Source: Saliniradius amylolyticus (GTDB lineage Bacteria; Pseudomonadota; Gammaproteobacteria; Enterobacterales; Alteromonadaceae). Taken from it: a stretch of DNA of 64,000 nt. The stretch's first letter is position 1. Every line of letters starts with the position of its first letter. A model generated the notes under the pieces. The model searched no databases. It had not been told where the DNA came from and was given only the letters and a program-made list of their open reading frames with translations. The stretch covers positions 2,728,001-2,792,000 of the forward strand of contig NZ_CP029347.1 in assembly GCF_003143555.1 (NCBI RefSeq), read 5' to 3'. Positions 30,883 to 40,597 of this stretch are shown piece after piece. The position numbers were made by a program, and so were the translations under genes.

Positions 30883-31818
30883 TTAACCGTTAACGAAGTC
30901 TTCGCCAAGCTTGATATCACCGCGCAGGCCTTCAAGCATATCCGCCTTGGCTTTCTGCTCGAAGTCGCTCAGTTCACCATAAGGCAGAATTTCTTCCACA
31001 CCGTTTGGACCTAAGCGAACCGGGTGCGAGAAGAAGCGCGCATCGTCGCTGTTGGTTTCTACATAAGTGTATTCAACCACATTTTCACCTTTCATGGCTG
31101 ATACCAGAGACAGACAGAAGCGTGCTGCCGCCTGACCCATAGACAGAGTAGCCGAGCCGCCACCCGCTTTGGCTTCGACAACTTCGGTACCAGCATTCTG
31201 AATGCGATGCGTCAGCTTCTCTATCTCGTCGTCACTGAAGTCAACGCCTTTCACCTGAGACAACAGCGGCAGGATAGTGGTACCTGAGTGACCACCGATA
31301 ACCGGCACGTGTACATTAGAGGTGGACAGCCCTTTCAGCTCAGCCACAAAGGTTTCGGAACGAATCACATCCAGCGTGGTGACACCGAACAGCTTGCTCT
31401 TGTCGTAAACGCCTTTGGCCTTCAACGCCTCGGCGGCAATCGCTACTGTGGTGTTAACCGGGTTTGTGATAACACCAATGCAGGCCTTGGGGCAGTTATC
31501 CGCACAGGCTTCTACCAGGTTCTTAACGATACCGGCGTTCGTATTAAACAGATCGGAACGATCCATGCCAGGCTTACGAGGCACGCCCGCAGGGATAAGA
31601 ACAATATCAGCGCCACTCAGTGCCGAGGCCAGATCGTCTTTACCAAATCCCTCTACCTTTACGTCGGTAGGAATGTGACTCAAATCTACAGCAACGCCAG
31701 GAACCACTGGGGCTACATCGTACAGTGACAGCTCAGAGCCTGCGGGAAGCTGAGTTTTCAGCAAAAGTGACAAGGCCTGACCGATACCCCCGGCCGCGCC
31801 CAAAACGGCTACTTTCAT
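30883..31818 (-). CDS. mdh: NAD-dependent malate dehydrogenase
   Basis: Tricarboxylic-acid-cycle enzyme oxidising malate to oxaloacetate. About 311 residues from the ATG at 31818 ([20 protein letters not shown]), the same length as E. coli Mdh. It shows the NAD-binding GAAGGIGQ, the substrate-binding arginines in [14 protein letters not shown] and NPVNTTV, and the catalytic His in [12 protein letters not shown]. An upstream in-frame extension of 30 codons has no ribosome site. CAGGAGACG precedes the chosen ATG. It is divergent from argR, the arrangement found in E. coli and many gammaproteobacteria. Confidence 0.97.
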   Translation of the reverse strand: MKVAVLGAAGGIGQALSLLLKTQLPAGSELSLYDVAPVVPGVAVDLSHIPTDVKVEGFGKDDLASALSGADIVLIPAGVPRKPGMDRSDLFNTNAGIVKNLVEACADNCPKACIGVITNPVNTTVAIAAEALKAKGVYDKSKLFGVTTLDVIRSETFVAELKGLSTSNVHVPVIGGHSGTTILPLLSQVKGVDFSDDEIEKLTHRIQNAGTEVVEAKAGGGSATLSMGQAAARFCLSLVSAMKGENVVEYTYVETNSDDARFFSHPVRLGPNGVEEILPYGELSDFEQKAKADMLEGLRGDIKLGEDFVNG

Positions 31819-31943
31819 ATTCGTCTCCTGTGGGATTATGTGAATAAATACGCGAGCAAATACTAATGGCTGACGCCCCTTATAGCAAGAACTCAGGCCA
31901 AGAAACACTTACCCCCTAGCGCCAGATCAAGTATCATGTCCAA

Positions 31944-31961
31944 CTTAGATAATTATGCATT
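31944..31961. promoter_or_regulatory. Probable ARG box (ArgR operator)
   Basis: The sequence CTTAGATAATTATGCATT matches the 18-bp ARG box pattern (WNTGAATWWWWATTCANW) with three mismatches, keeping the central AT-rich dyad. It lies 16 bp before argR, consistent with autoregulation. The call rests on the match and position alone. Confidence 0.45.
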
Positions 31962-31976
31962 TTAAGGCGGAGGATT

Positions 31977-32441
31977 ATGGCCACCAAACAAGACGAGCTG
32001 GTTAAATATTTTCGTGAGATTCTAAGGGCGGAGAACTTTGGCTCTCAGGGCGAGATTGTGGATGCACTTAAGCAGCAAGGCTTTGACAACATTAGCCAAT
32101 CCAAGGTTTCACGGATGCTCAGCAAGTTTGGTGCGGTCAGAACCCGCAACGCGCGTGGCGAAATGGTTTACTGTCTGCCTCCGGAGCTCGGCGTTCCCAC
32201 TGCCAAGAGCCCGCTGAAACAGTTGGTGCTGGATATCACCCATAACAATGTGATGATCATTATCAGGACCAGTCCGGGCGCCGCTCAGTTGATTGCCCGC
32301 TTATTAGACTCGCTCAGCCTGGCTGACGGCGTGCTCGGCACCATCGCCGGTGACGACACCATCTTTATCGCTCCCAGCGATGTGAATCGCATCGATAAGA
32401 TCTGTGATCACGTTCAGGATATGTTTGAAAACGTGAGCTAG
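31977..32441 (+). CDS. argR: Arginine repressor ArgR
   Basis: Hexameric arginine-dependent repressor of arginine biosynthesis and cofactor in recombination at some sites. The 154 residues match E. coli ArgR (156). The winged-helix N-terminal domain contains [16 protein letters not shown] and [20 protein letters not shown]. The C-terminal hexamerisation and arginine-binding domain contains [16 protein letters not shown] and [13 protein letters not shown] with the conserved Asp-Asp pair. GGCGGAGG precedes the ATG. It is divergent from mdh. Confidence 0.97.
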   Translation: MATKQDELVKYFREILRAENFGSQGEIVDALKQQGFDNISQSKVSRMLSKFGAVRTRNARGEMVYCLPPELGVPTAKSPLKQLVLDITHNNVMIIIRTSPGAAQLIARLLDSLSLADGVLGTIAGDDTIFIAPSDVNRIDKICDHVQDMFENVS

Positions 32442-32470
32442 AAACTATTTCCAGCCTATCGGCAAGTTAA

Positions 32471-32504
32471 TAAAAAACCCGGCATTTGAAGCCGGGTTTT
32501 TATT
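32471..32504. terminator. Bidirectional terminator between argR and the Oar-like receptor
   Basis: AAAAAACCCGGC, loop ATTTGAA and GCCGGGTTTTTAT form a stem flanked by A and T tracts and serve the two convergent genes. Confidence 0.88.
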
Positions 32505-32537
32505 AAGCGTCGTCCTCCCTGACGGACAGTCCATTAA

Positions 32538-35500
32538 TTAAAAGCTATAACGAACACCCAGCTTAATGCTCCAACTTGAACTGTTCAGATCTATCTGATC
32601 ATAGTTACGCACATCGTAACCATCGAATCGGGCATCGATTTGATAACGGCCATCGTCCGATACGCCACCAAAGTCGTACAAGTTCTGGTTCCAGAACCCT
32701 AAACGGCGCTCCTGCCCCCAGTCGTCATTAAGAAGGTTCGCCAAGTTGTCTATTGTGACGAACAATGTGCCCTTGTGACCTTCAACAAATCCGGGGATCT
32801 CTTGTTTCACGCTCAAGTCCAGCTCGGTAACCCATGGCTGCGTTTCCGTATTGCGGCCTAAAATGTAGCCACCAGGCTCTATACCAGCTTGCGCCAGAAG
32901 TGTAGACAGCTCGTCCCAGCTGATGGAGTTTTCCCAGTCGACATTAGGATCGTTCGGCCCTGTAGGAATATAAGGCAGATACGCGCCGTTGCTGTAAAAG
33001 TCTTCTGTATCCCCCAGGTCGCGGTCTTGATACATTCCCATGGTGTAGCTGAATGGGCGGCCAGATCTACGCTCAAAGAACAGATTGATGCTGGTTTCAT
33101 ACCCGCTGAAAAATTCCTTTTCGTAACCCAGGTTTAACTTAAACATATGTTCAACTTCGTAATGTCCGCGCCCCGCAAACGGGTGGTTACGGTTTTTAAC
33201 GATGTAATGTTTATAGTTGCTTTGAGCTCTGGAGGAGGAGCCCGGTGTGTTTTCTTCAATATTTTGATTGGCATAGCTGGCAGTGAAATGCAGCCCGTTG
33301 TCCCACTCTTTAGCCAGCTTGGCCGTGAAGATAATGCTCTTACCATCTTCTTCGGCATTGGTCATCATGATATCGAAGTTCTCTGCCAGGTCACCTTCGT
33401 AAATACTGTCTTGAATCAGGCGCTCACCGTCAGTCATAGTGCCTACAGGTTCAATCGCCGTGTTTAACCACACTGGCTCATCCTTTTTGATCATGTAGAG
33501 CAATTCAGAGCTGAGCTGGAAGTTGTTGCCTATGCCGGCAATATCGAAGCTGTAATCAACACCAATTTGAGCTCGCCAGTCCGATGGCAAGTCAAAATTT
33601 GGATCGGTGTAATTGGTACTACCCGCACCTCTCATCAGAGAGTCCCGGATCGTCTGAGGCACTTGCGTGAAATCGGCAGGTGCGCTGGTGTTGGCGAAAT
33701 AGTCGTTCACCACACTCTCAGGCGCTGATACAAGGGTGATACCGTCCTTTGTAAAGGGGTTGTTGTACCAAACGTTTGGTACACCACCGTAGAACCGGCC
33801 AATACCACCACGAACAGTAATATCATCAGAGGCATAGTAGCGGAAGCCTACACGGGGCATGAGGATATCCAGCCCGTCCAGGTTCTCCTGATTGCTGAAC
33901 CCGTAGGTATCGACAAAGCTCTGGTTCAACGAAGGCTCGTCATCTGAAGACAGACGTTCGTAGCGTAGACCAGCTGTTAGCTCCAGATAGTTCGAGGCGT
34001 AGAACGTATCCTCGGCGTAAAACGCCATCGTGTGGCGAACGGCATCGTACGCGGCATCGGTGGGATCATTAGTGTAGGCATTGGCATATGAGAAATCATA
34101 GTTGCCTCTGAAGTTACCTACCTCTCTTTCTTCAAACCCGTCCAGACTGTCGAATTCCCATGAGCCAAGCGAGTTTTCGACGAACATGTTATACAAGCGA
34201 AGGCGTTCGAATTCGGCCCCGAATTTGATCTCATGCTCACCCAATAACCATGTCGCATCTAAATTGAACTTTAAATTTTGGTTATCGGAGGCATTCGCAT
34301 GACGATAAACATCACGACCAAATTCATATGAAGGGCCTCGGTAATACTCATCCACAGTGACAGAACCAAAGCCAACGCGAGTCAGCGACTGAGATTCAAC
34401 ATCTTTATAACTCACGCCCATCTCAGTCACAAAGCTGGGTGACCAGTCGCTGTATAAACGCGCAGAGATGTTATTCATGCGCGTGTGATAGACGTAACGA
34501 CGAGACTCGAGCATAACGTCATCGCCCCCCGTGCCAAATTCGCGCTCGTCTTTGTTATCCTGCCACTGATAGGTAATATCAAGACGATGACTATCACTGG
34601 CATTCCAACTCAGTTTGGTCAGCCATTTGCGATCATTATCTTCCGGGTTGCCGCCCAGGGAGTCCTCAAAGCCATACGTGTCTTCAAGAATACTCAGGAA
34701 GCGGTCAAAATTCTCTCGGGAGGTATTGTAGCGATGAGTCGCATCACTGCCTAAAAACCCATAGTCCATTTCCAACTCACGCTTCCACTCTTCGTAGTTG
34801 GTAAAGAAAAACAACTCATCTTCAATGATAGGTCCGCCCAGGGTCAGACCGAATCGACTCTCTTTTTCAATCGGCTCGACTTGTTCCGTATCAAACACCC
34901 GGAAGCCATTCTCGTCAGTAGCCTTACCCCCCTCGTCAATCAGGCGAACGATGCGCTCTACATCACCTTGCATTTCCGGGGTGATGAACTCATAAAAAAC
35001 GGAGCCCTTGAATTCGTTGGTGCCCGATTTGGTAACAGCGTTAATGGTACCGCCAGAAAAATCCCCTTTCTTGGCTGAAAATGGCGCCGCTGATACAGAA
35101 ACCTGCTCAATCGCATCTAATGATACCGGAGGCTGCTCAGTGGGGTAACCACCATAGTTGAGACCAAAGTCATCATTTTGGCCGATACCATCCACAGTAA
35201 TGCTGTTAGTCCGCGGGTTACCGCCAGCAATGCTCAATTCGCCACTGCCATTAATACTCGCGAGAGGGTTAAGGCGAGCGACATCTTTCAGATCACGATT
35301 CAAGCTGGGAACATTGTCAATAACGTCTTCACCGAATACGCTGTTTGCGCCGCCAGTATCCATCATCATTGCCCGGCCGGTCACAACAACGGTTTCCACG
35401 TCTTGGCTCTCTAACTGGCGTTGTAACCGATAAGTTTCCCCCAAATTCAGGTAAACACCTTCGACCATGGCATCACGAAACTGGTCTGAATCGATTACAA

Positions 35501-35750
35501 CAGTGTACGGGCCGCCGACACGCAGACCTTTGGCGATAAAAGTACCCGATTCATTGGTCACGAACTCACTGACCGTGCCAGAGGGCTGGTGTAACACGGT
35601 TATTTTCGTATTACCCGCAGGATTACCTTCGGGTCCTTTGATCACCCCCCGCATAGACGATGAGGTCTCTTGTGCGACTGTGGCTGTTGAAAGTCCAACA
35701 GAAAGCGCGACTCCAAGTGCGATCTTGTTAAGCTTGTTACTCGACAACAT
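32538..35750 (-). CDS. TonB-dependent receptor, Oar-like, with N-terminal carboxypeptidase-regulatory-like domain
   Basis: Outer-membrane protein of 1070 residues. A signal peptide (cleavage near VAQ) is followed by a carboxypeptidase-regulatory-like beta domain (about residues 30-115, SSSMRGVIKGPEGNPAGNTK). The plug comes next (TVVVTGRAMMMDTGGANSVF, then SITVDGIGQNDDFGLNYGG), and a large barrel ends with the canonical terminal aromatic (VRYSF). This architecture matches Oar-type receptors, which Alteromonadales often use for peptides or complex glycans. The substrate is unknown. AGGAAC precedes the ATG. The 5' region is shared with the divergent membrane pair at 36017. Confidence 0.92.
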   Translation of the reverse strand: MLSSNKLNKIALGVALSVGLSTATVAQETSSSMRGVIKGPEGNPAGNTKITVLHQPSGTVSEFVTNESGTFIAKGLRVGGPYTVVIDSDQFRDAMVEGVYLNLGETYRLQRQLESQDVETVVVTGRAMMMDTGGANSVFGEDVIDNVPSLNRDLKDVARLNPLASINGSGELSIAGGNPRTNSITVDGIGQNDDFGLNYGGYPTEQPPVSLDAIEQVSVSAAPFSAKKGDFSGGTINAVTKSGTNEFKGSVFYEFITPEMQGDVERIVRLIDEGGKATDENGFRVFDTEQVEPIEKESRFGLTLGGPIIEDELFFFTNYEEWKRELEMDYGFLGSDATHRYNTSRENFDRFLSILEDTYGFEDSLGGNPEDNDRKWLTKLSWNASDSHRLDITYQWQDNKDEREFGTGGDDVMLESRRYVYHTRMNNISARLYSDWSPSFVTEMGVSYKDVESQSLTRVGFGSVTVDEYYRGPSYEFGRDVYRHANASDNQNLKFNLDATWLLGEHEIKFGAEFERLRLYNMFVENSLGSWEFDSLDGFEEREVGNFRGNYDFSYANAYTNDPTDAAYDAVRHTMAFYAEDTFYASNYLELTAGLRYERLSSDDEPSLNQSFVDTYGFSNQENLDGLDILMPRVGFRYYASDDITVRGGIGRFYGGVPNVWYNNPFTKDGITLVSAPESVVNDYFANTSAPADFTQVPQTIRDSLMRGAGSTNYTDPNFDLPSDWRAQIGVDYSFDIAGIGNNFQLSSELLYMIKKDEPVWLNTAIEPVGTMTDGERLIQDSIYEGDLAENFDIMMTNAEEDGKSIIFTAKLAKEWDNGLHFTASYANQNIEENTPGSSSRAQSNYKHYIVKNRNHPFAGRGHYEVEHMFKLNLGYEKEFFSGYETSINLFFERRSGRPFSYTMGMYQDRDLGDTEDFYSNGAYLPYIPTGPNDPNVDWENSISWDELSTLLAQAGIEPGGYILGRNTETQPWVTELDLSVKQEIPGFVEGHKGTLFVTIDNLANLLNDDWGQERRLGFWNQNLYDFGGVSDDGRYQIDARFDGYDVRNYDQIDLNSSSWSIKLGVRYSF

Positions 35751-35943
35751 TCTTGTTCCTAGCTTTTAAAATAATGTATGGTCATCGGCTGCCCCGCACC
35801 AAATTGGTTTTCTGCTGTGGCATCAGCCGTACTTAAAATACCGGCCATATTCTGAGCACTTTATGCCAGAAAAAAAGCACTTAAAGCCATTCATAATCAG
35901 TTGTTCATATAGTCCTGTAATCAACAAGTTACAGCCATAAAGT

Positions 35944-35971
35944 AAGCTTACTTATTGCGATAAGTAAGCTT
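35944..35971. promoter_or_regulatory. Perfect 12-bp dyad with TGCG loop, possible operator or hairpin
   Basis: AAGCTTACTTAT and ATAAGTAAGCTT are exact inverted copies separated by TGCG. It lies in the divergent region between the Oar-like receptor and the PhnD-like protein, 45 bp before the latter. It has no T-tract and low GC, so a DNA-level operator is more likely than a terminator. Confidence 0.5.
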
Positions 35972-36016
35972 TACTGGTGAAATACGGCTATCTTGGTCCG
36001 CCCAGAACTAGAATTG

Positions 36017-36871
36017 ATGCCCGTACTTCGAAAGCCCTGGCTGATAGCCTTAGTTACCTCAGCCCTCGCTATTGTGTTAATGGTCGTCGCTTACCGGCAG
36101 GCCTATCAGAGTTACCTTCCTCTCGCTCCGGTACTGCAGCGTCATTACGAGTGTTCTACCGGGAACGATTCTCAGCAAGTATTTACTCTCATCACCTCTC
36201 AGCCTGAACAAGCCCGGCATTTACCATCCAGGCTCTGCCAGGCACAAGACGTCATTAAACAGTTTGGGCGGGTAGAAGCCCTGTGGCTGAACGACGACGC
36301 TGAAATCATGCAGTATGTGGGTAAAGGACAGGCCAATTTAGCACTAGTGAAAAAGCATCTCATGGCCGTAACTCAGGCTTCAGAAACCTACAACTACCAA
36401 CGTATCGCCAGCTATCCGGATTACCGGGCTTTTTTCATTGCTCTTAAAGAAAAGCCCGAGTTAAGTAAGGGTTACCTAATGGATAAGTCAATGGGGTTGG
36501 TGGATTCCCCGACAAGCCGTTCAGGCTATATTCTGCCACTGAGTCTCCTCAATTCACTGGATCTTCCTCCTGAAAACATGCAGCTGACTTACGCCAGCAG
36601 CCATGATGAGCTCCGGGAACTGCTGAGCCGCGGGGAGGTGGACATTATTTCCAGCTACTGGAAGCAAAGTGATGAGCAGCGTTTTTCACTAAACTATGCC
36701 ACTGCCATTGGTGACACTATCAGTGGCAGTCACTGGTATCTGAAATTACCACAAAACAATATTAATCTGCGCTGCGCCATACAGGATGCCCTCAGCCAGC
36801 AAGCAGCCGAAGCTTCAAGCTCTTACTACCAGCAGCTTGAGCTGGAGGGAGACTGCAATGCAGCTGAGTAA
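36017..36871 (+). CDS. Membrane-anchored periplasmic binding-protein-like protein (PhnD-like fold)
   Basis: 284 residues from the ATG at 36017. A TTG start at 35993 would add 8 residues. One membrane helix at about residues 8-28 (LIALVTSALAIVLMVVAY) is not followed by an obvious cleavage site, so the protein is probably anchored. The periplasmic part resembles type-2 solute-binding proteins of the PhnD group, with a two-lobe pattern and the hinge-like motif GLVDSPTSRSGYILPLSLL. No transporter genes are adjacent. It overlaps the next gene by 14 bp, so the two are translationally coupled and probably act together, for example as a sensor. Confidence 0.65.
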   Translation: MPVLRKPWLIALVTSALAIVLMVVAYRQAYQSYLPLAPVLQRHYECSTGNDSQQVFTLITSQPEQARHLPSRLCQAQDVIKQFGRVEALWLNDDAEIMQYVGKGQANLALVKKHLMAVTQASETYNYQRIASYPDYRAFFIALKEKPELSKGYLMDKSMGLVDSPTSRSGYILPLSLLNSLDLPPENMQLTYASSHDELRELLSRGEVDIISSYWKQSDEQRFSLNYATAIGDTISGSHWYLKLPQNNINLRCAIQDALSQQAAEASSSYYQQLELEGDCNAAE

Positions 36872-37802
36872 GCTAAAACCACGTCTGCCTGTGCTGTGCT
36901 TTATGGCCATCTACCTGATACTTCAGTTTGGTTATAGCACCAGCTGGCACTATGCCAACACAAATACAATGCAAAATGCGGAAACACTGATAAAGCAGAG
37001 ACTGGCACTCGATCTGCCTCAGCTCAAGCTAACCGATCCACGACTGAGTATCTCCGTAGATGATTCATTACTGCAGCGTTATATTCACCAACTCAACAAG
37101 CAGCTGCAAAAAGAGCAGTGGCCATTGCGCGTGTTGTCGATACAGGGTGCCGATGTAGCCCTTCCCATTCACTCTAGTCTGCGAACCGAGCACCAGCTGA
37201 TGCTGTCTCAGGGTCCGGTTCCCGTTGTTATTGCCTCTTATCCGAAACCTCTTTGGCAATCCCTCTCTGCGCTTACAGTGCTTGTTGCTGCGTTTCTAAG
37301 CTGGCTAGTGAGCGCCAGCACCATGCTAAAAAACGAGCAGGAAGCCGAAACCCCGGATACATCCTCAGAAGACACCTTATACCTAACCATTGATCTTAAC
37401 CAACGCAGCATTGTTAACCGTATTAATGGCCACGATGTGCAGTTGCCCAATAAACCATACTGCTTTTATCTGGCTCTGCTGGAATACTGTCAGAAAAACC
37501 CGGAGCAACGTCTGCACCACCACAAGCAGGTACCGGAGGAATTGGTGGAGCTGGCGAATAAATACTTTCAGCGACTGATAGAACTGGGCCATACCATTCG
37601 TAAACGCCCAGACTTTAACGCCAACCTGGATAAGATGCTAAGCGAGATCCGTGCGGCTCTCGATGAAGTGTTTTTCGATACGCCCGAATTGAAAGCGAGC
37701 TTTTATCCCCCCAAGGCGCGCGGCGAAGGCTCTCGTTCCAAATTACACAGCTATGCACTGCCAGCACTGGATGACACGCGCTATGAGGTGATAGGTAAGT
37801 AA
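36858..37802 (+). CDS. Two-TM membrane protein with periplasmic domain and cytoplasmic winged-helix-like domain
   Basis: 314 residues from the ATG at 36858, which has GGAGGGAG just upstream. Membrane helices lie at about 10-27 and 134-156 and enclose a periplasmic domain of about 100 residues. The cytoplasmic C-terminal half (about 175-314) starts LYLTIDLNQRSIVNRINGHD and continues with helices around YLALLEYC and LDKMLSEIRAALDEV. This recalls an OmpR-type winged helix, but I cannot confirm DNA binding. Coupling to the PhnD-like protein suggests a transmembrane signalling pair. I do not recognise a named family. Confidence 0.6.
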   Translation: MQLSKLKPRLPVLCFMAIYLILQFGYSTSWHYANTNTMQNAETLIKQRLALDLPQLKLTDPRLSISVDDSLLQRYIHQLNKQLQKEQWPLRVLSIQGADVALPIHSSLRTEHQLMLSQGPVPVVIASYPKPLWQSLSALTVLVAAFLSWLVSASTMLKNEQEAETPDTSSEDTLYLTIDLNQRSIVNRINGHDVQLPNKPYCFYLALLEYCQKNPEQRLHHHKQVPEELVELANKYFQRLIELGHTIRKRPDFNANLDKMLSEIRAALDEVFFDTPELKASFYPPKARGEGSRSKLHSYALPALDDTRYEVIGK

Positions 37803-37819
37803 TTACGTAAAGCAAACTT

Positions 37820-37842
37820 ATGCCCGGTGCTGGCATTTTTTA
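37820..37842 (+). terminator. Weak terminator after the membrane pair
   Basis: ATGCC, loop CGGTGCT and GGCAT are followed by TTTTT. The stem is only 5 bp, so it is tentative. Confidence 0.4.
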
Positions 37843-37888
37843 ACCACACTGGTAAGCTTGCCGCCCTAATTCACCGCCTTGTTTTGTC

Positions 37889-38515
37889 ATGTCTGTGTCT
37901 TGTGTCATTGCTATCGCCGGAGCGTCCGGCTCAGGCAAGTCGCTGTTTACCCAAACCCTGATTCAGGAAGCCTTGGGTGATGGTCTGGATGTTCGTACTC
38001 TGTGCGAGGACCACTACTATCGGGACCAATCCCACCTGAGCATGGCTCAGCGACAGCAGACCAATTATGACCATCCGCAAGCTTTCGAGCACGAGTTGCT
38101 CGAACAGCATCTGCACCAACTCAAGGCCGGTGAGTCCATCGACTATCCTCAGTATTGCTTTAACACTCATACCCGGAAACCGAAAACACACGCCGTTGAG
38201 CCAGCCCAGATCATACTGGTGGAAGGCATCATGCTGCTGGCCAGTCCGGAACTGCTGCCGCTTTTCGATATCAAGGTCTTTATGGATACCCCACCGGATA
38301 TTTGTCTGATCCGTCGAATCAAGCGTGATATGCAGGAGCGCGGACGCAGTCTGGACTCCATCACCGAGCAATACGAAGCCACCGTCAAGCCTATGTATCA
38401 TCAGTTTGTGGAGCCCAGTCGCTTTAAGGCTGATGTAGTCGTTACGCAGGGCGGTGAGAACCGTATCGCGCTGGATATTCTTAAGTCCCACATCCAGCAG
38501 CTATTAAATCAGTAG
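37889..38515 (+). CDS. udk: Uridine kinase (Udk family)
   Basis: Phosphorylates uridine and cytidine in pyrimidine salvage. The 208 residues compare with 213 in E. coli Udk. The P-loop is IAGASGSGKS, and CEDHYYRDQSHLS followed by TNYDHPQAFEHELL are the nucleoside-binding signatures of the family. It ends only 9 bp before nupC. Co-location with the nucleoside importer supports salvage of imported nucleosides. The ribosome site is not obvious, but the ATG is the only sensible start. Confidence 0.93.
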   Translation: MSVSCVIAIAGASGSGKSLFTQTLIQEALGDGLDVRTLCEDHYYRDQSHLSMAQRQQTNYDHPQAFEHELLEQHLHQLKAGESIDYPQYCFNTHTRKPKTHAVEPAQIILVEGIMLLASPELLPLFDIKVFMDTPPDICLIRRIKRDMQERGRSLDSITEQYEATVKPMYHQFVEPSRFKADVVVTQGGENRIALDILKSHIQQLLNQ

Positions 38516-38524
38516 GTTACTATC

Positions 38525-39733
38525 ATGATGAGTTTAATCGGCATTTTGCTGCTGTTTGGCCTTGCGCTGCTACTGTCGAAGCAACGCCGTGCCATCAACT
38601 GGCGCACGGTACTCGGCGCTTTTATTATTCAGGCTGGTATTGGCTTGCTGATTCTTTATGTGCCCGCAGGAAAGCGTGCGCTGTTATCCATATCAGAAGC
38701 GGTGGGTCATGTTCTGAGTTACAGCGACACTGGCATTGAGTTTCTGTTTGGTAAGGTGGGTGACAAATCACTGGGCTTTATCTTTGCCTTTAACGTACTG
38801 CCGGTGATCATCTTTTTCTCGTCTTTGATCAGCGTGCTTTACCACCTCAGTATTATGTCGTGGATCATTCGTTTGATTGGTGGCTTCTTACAAAAAGTAC
38901 TTAAGACCAGCCGACCGGAGTCTATGTCGGCGGCCGCAAATATTTTCATCGGCCAGAGCGAAGCCCCGCTTGTGGTCAGGCCCTTTATCCGCCAGATGAC
39001 TAGTTCCGAGTTATTCGCGGTGATGGTAGGAGGGCTTGCCAGTATCGCTGGCTCGGTAATGGCCGGTTATGCGGCTCTGGGTATTGAGCTTAAATACCTT
39101 ATCGCGGCCAGCTTTATGGCTGCTCCCGGTGGTCTGATGATGGCAAAGCTCATCTACCCGGAAAGCGATAAACCCCGCAATGATATTGAAGAGCTGGAAG
39201 ACCCGGGCGAAAAATACGTCAATATCTTCGATGCTGCAGCGTCGGGCGCGGCCGCAGGCCTGCAAATCGCGGTCAATGTCGGAGCCATGTTGCTGGCCTT
39301 TATCGCGCTGATCGCGCTGCTTAACGGCTTGATTGGCTGGATTGGTGGCCTGCTCGGTTACGAAGCGCTCACCTTCCAGATGATCCTGGGCTACATTTTC
39401 CAGCCATTAGCCTGGGCCTTGGGTATTCCATGGGAAAACGCCCATTTAGCGGGCAGCTTCATTGGTCAGAAAATGGTGGTGAACGAGTTTGTCGCTTACC
39501 TGGACTTTATTGATCACAGACAACAACTGACCGAGAGCAGTCAGGCTATTATTACCTTCGCCCTGTGTGGCTTTGCCAACTTCTCGTCCATCGCTATTCT
39601 GATGGGCGGGTTGGGTGCCATGGCACCCAACCGGCGTCAGGATATCGCCCGGCTTGGCCTTCGCGCCGTACTGGCTGCCACCTTATCGAACCTGATGAGC
39701 GCCGCACTGGCGGGCTTTTTCCTGTATCTGTAA
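38525..39733 (+). CDS. nupC: Concentrative nucleoside transporter (NupC/CNT family)
   Basis: Inner-membrane cation-coupled nucleoside importer of about 402 residues with multiple helices. CNT signatures include [16 protein letters not shown], the [17 protein letters not shown] region and [10 protein letters not shown]. Two adjacent ATG codons (38525 and 38528) are possible starts, with AGG nearby. It sits in an operon between udk and a 2-oxoglutarate oxygenase gene. Confidence 0.94.
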   Translation: MMSLIGILLLFGLALLLSKQRRAINWRTVLGAFIIQAGIGLLILYVPAGKRALLSISEAVGHVLSYSDTGIEFLFGKVGDKSLGFIFAFNVLPVIIFFSSLISVLYHLSIMSWIIRLIGGFLQKVLKTSRPESMSAAANIFIGQSEAPLVVRPFIRQMTSSELFAVMVGGLASIAGSVMAGYAALGIELKYLIAASFMAAPGGLMMAKLIYPESDKPRNDIEELEDPGEKYVNIFDAAASGAAAGLQIAVNVGAMLLAFIALIALLNGLIGWIGGLLGYEALTFQMILGYIFQPLAWALGIPWENAHLAGSFIGQKMVVNEFVAYLDFIDHRQQLTESSQAIITFALCGFANFSSIAILMGGLGAMAPNRRQDIARLGLRAVLAATLSNLMSAALAGFFLYL

Positions 39734-39751
39734 TTGCCTAACGAGGATCAT

Positions 39752-40591
39752 ATGCAACTGCAAGCTGTTGACTTTAATGCCCCTGACGCAGCAGAGCACT
39801 TTGTTCAGTCTCTGCGCGAGACCGGCTTTGGCGTATTAAAAAACCATCCGATTCAACAACAGCAGGTAGACAGCATCTACCAACACTGGCTGGACTTTTT
39901 CGGCAGCGAGCGTAAACACGACTTCGAATATAAAGTTGAGACCCAGGACGGTTACTTCCCCCCCACGGTGTCGGAAGTGGCCAAGGGCAATCAGGTCAAG
40001 GATATTAAGGAGTACTTCCATTACTACCCCTGGGGTCAGTGCCCGGAAGAACTCAAAGCCGAGTTGGCAGACTACTACACAAACGCCAATCAGTTCGCCG
40101 CGACGTTACTCGGCTGGGTAGAAGCCCATTCACCAGCCGATGTTAAAAGCGGCTTTAGTCAGCCACTGTCTGAAATGATCCGCGACAGCCAGAAGACCTT
40201 GCTACGGGTGCTGCACTACCCGCCCATTACCGGCGAGGAAGAGCCGGGTGCCATTCGCGCCGCCGCCCATGAAGACATTAATTTGCTCACCGTCCTGCCA
40301 GCGGCCAATGAGCCGGGACTACAAGTGAAGGCCAAAGACGGAAACTGGCTGGATGTGCCTTGTGATTTTGGCAACCTGATCGTCAATATCGGCGATATGC
40401 TGCAAGAAGCTTCTGGTGGTTACTTCCCGTCTACCACTCACCGGGTCATCAACCCGGACGGGGGACGCCGCACTCGGTCACGGATTTCTCTGCCGTTGTT
40501 TTTGCACCCCAGACCGGATGTAGTGCTGTCCGAACGTCATACCGCCGACAGCTATTTAAATGAGCGCTTACGGGAGCTGGGCGTACTCTAG
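39752..40591 (+). CDS. 2-oxoglutarate/Fe(II) dioxygenase, isopenicillin-N-synthase-like
   Basis: Non-haem iron dioxygenase of 279 residues from the ATG at 39752 (GAGG upstream). The iron triad is visible as AAHEDINLLTVL (His and Asp) and STTHRVINP (His). The RSRISLP motif (Arg-x-Ser) binds 2-oxoglutarate. The N-terminal region FVQSLRETGFGVLKNH is the usual DIOX_N pattern. It lies 18 bp after nupC, so it is probably co-transcribed with udk and nupC. Its substrate is unknown, and a nucleoside or nucleobase is suggested only by the operon. Confidence 0.88.
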   Translation: MQLQAVDFNAPDAAEHFVQSLRETGFGVLKNHPIQQQQVDSIYQHWLDFFGSERKHDFEYKVETQDGYFPPTVSEVAKGNQVKDIKEYFHYYPWGQCPEELKAELADYYTNANQFAATLLGWVEAHSPADVKSGFSQPLSEMIRDSQKTLLRVLHYPPITGEEEPGAIRAAAHEDINLLTVLPAANEPGLQVKAKDGNWLDVPCDFGNLIVNIGDMLQEASGGYFPSTTHRVINPDGGRRTRSRISLPLFLHPRPDVVLSERHTADSYLNERLRELGVL

Positions 40592-40597
40592 CCGTTT

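Noticed and set aside
32889-33467. Plus-strand frames opposite the Oar-like receptor
   Set aside because: They are shadows of the receptor gene in other frames, with no start signals or family resemblance.
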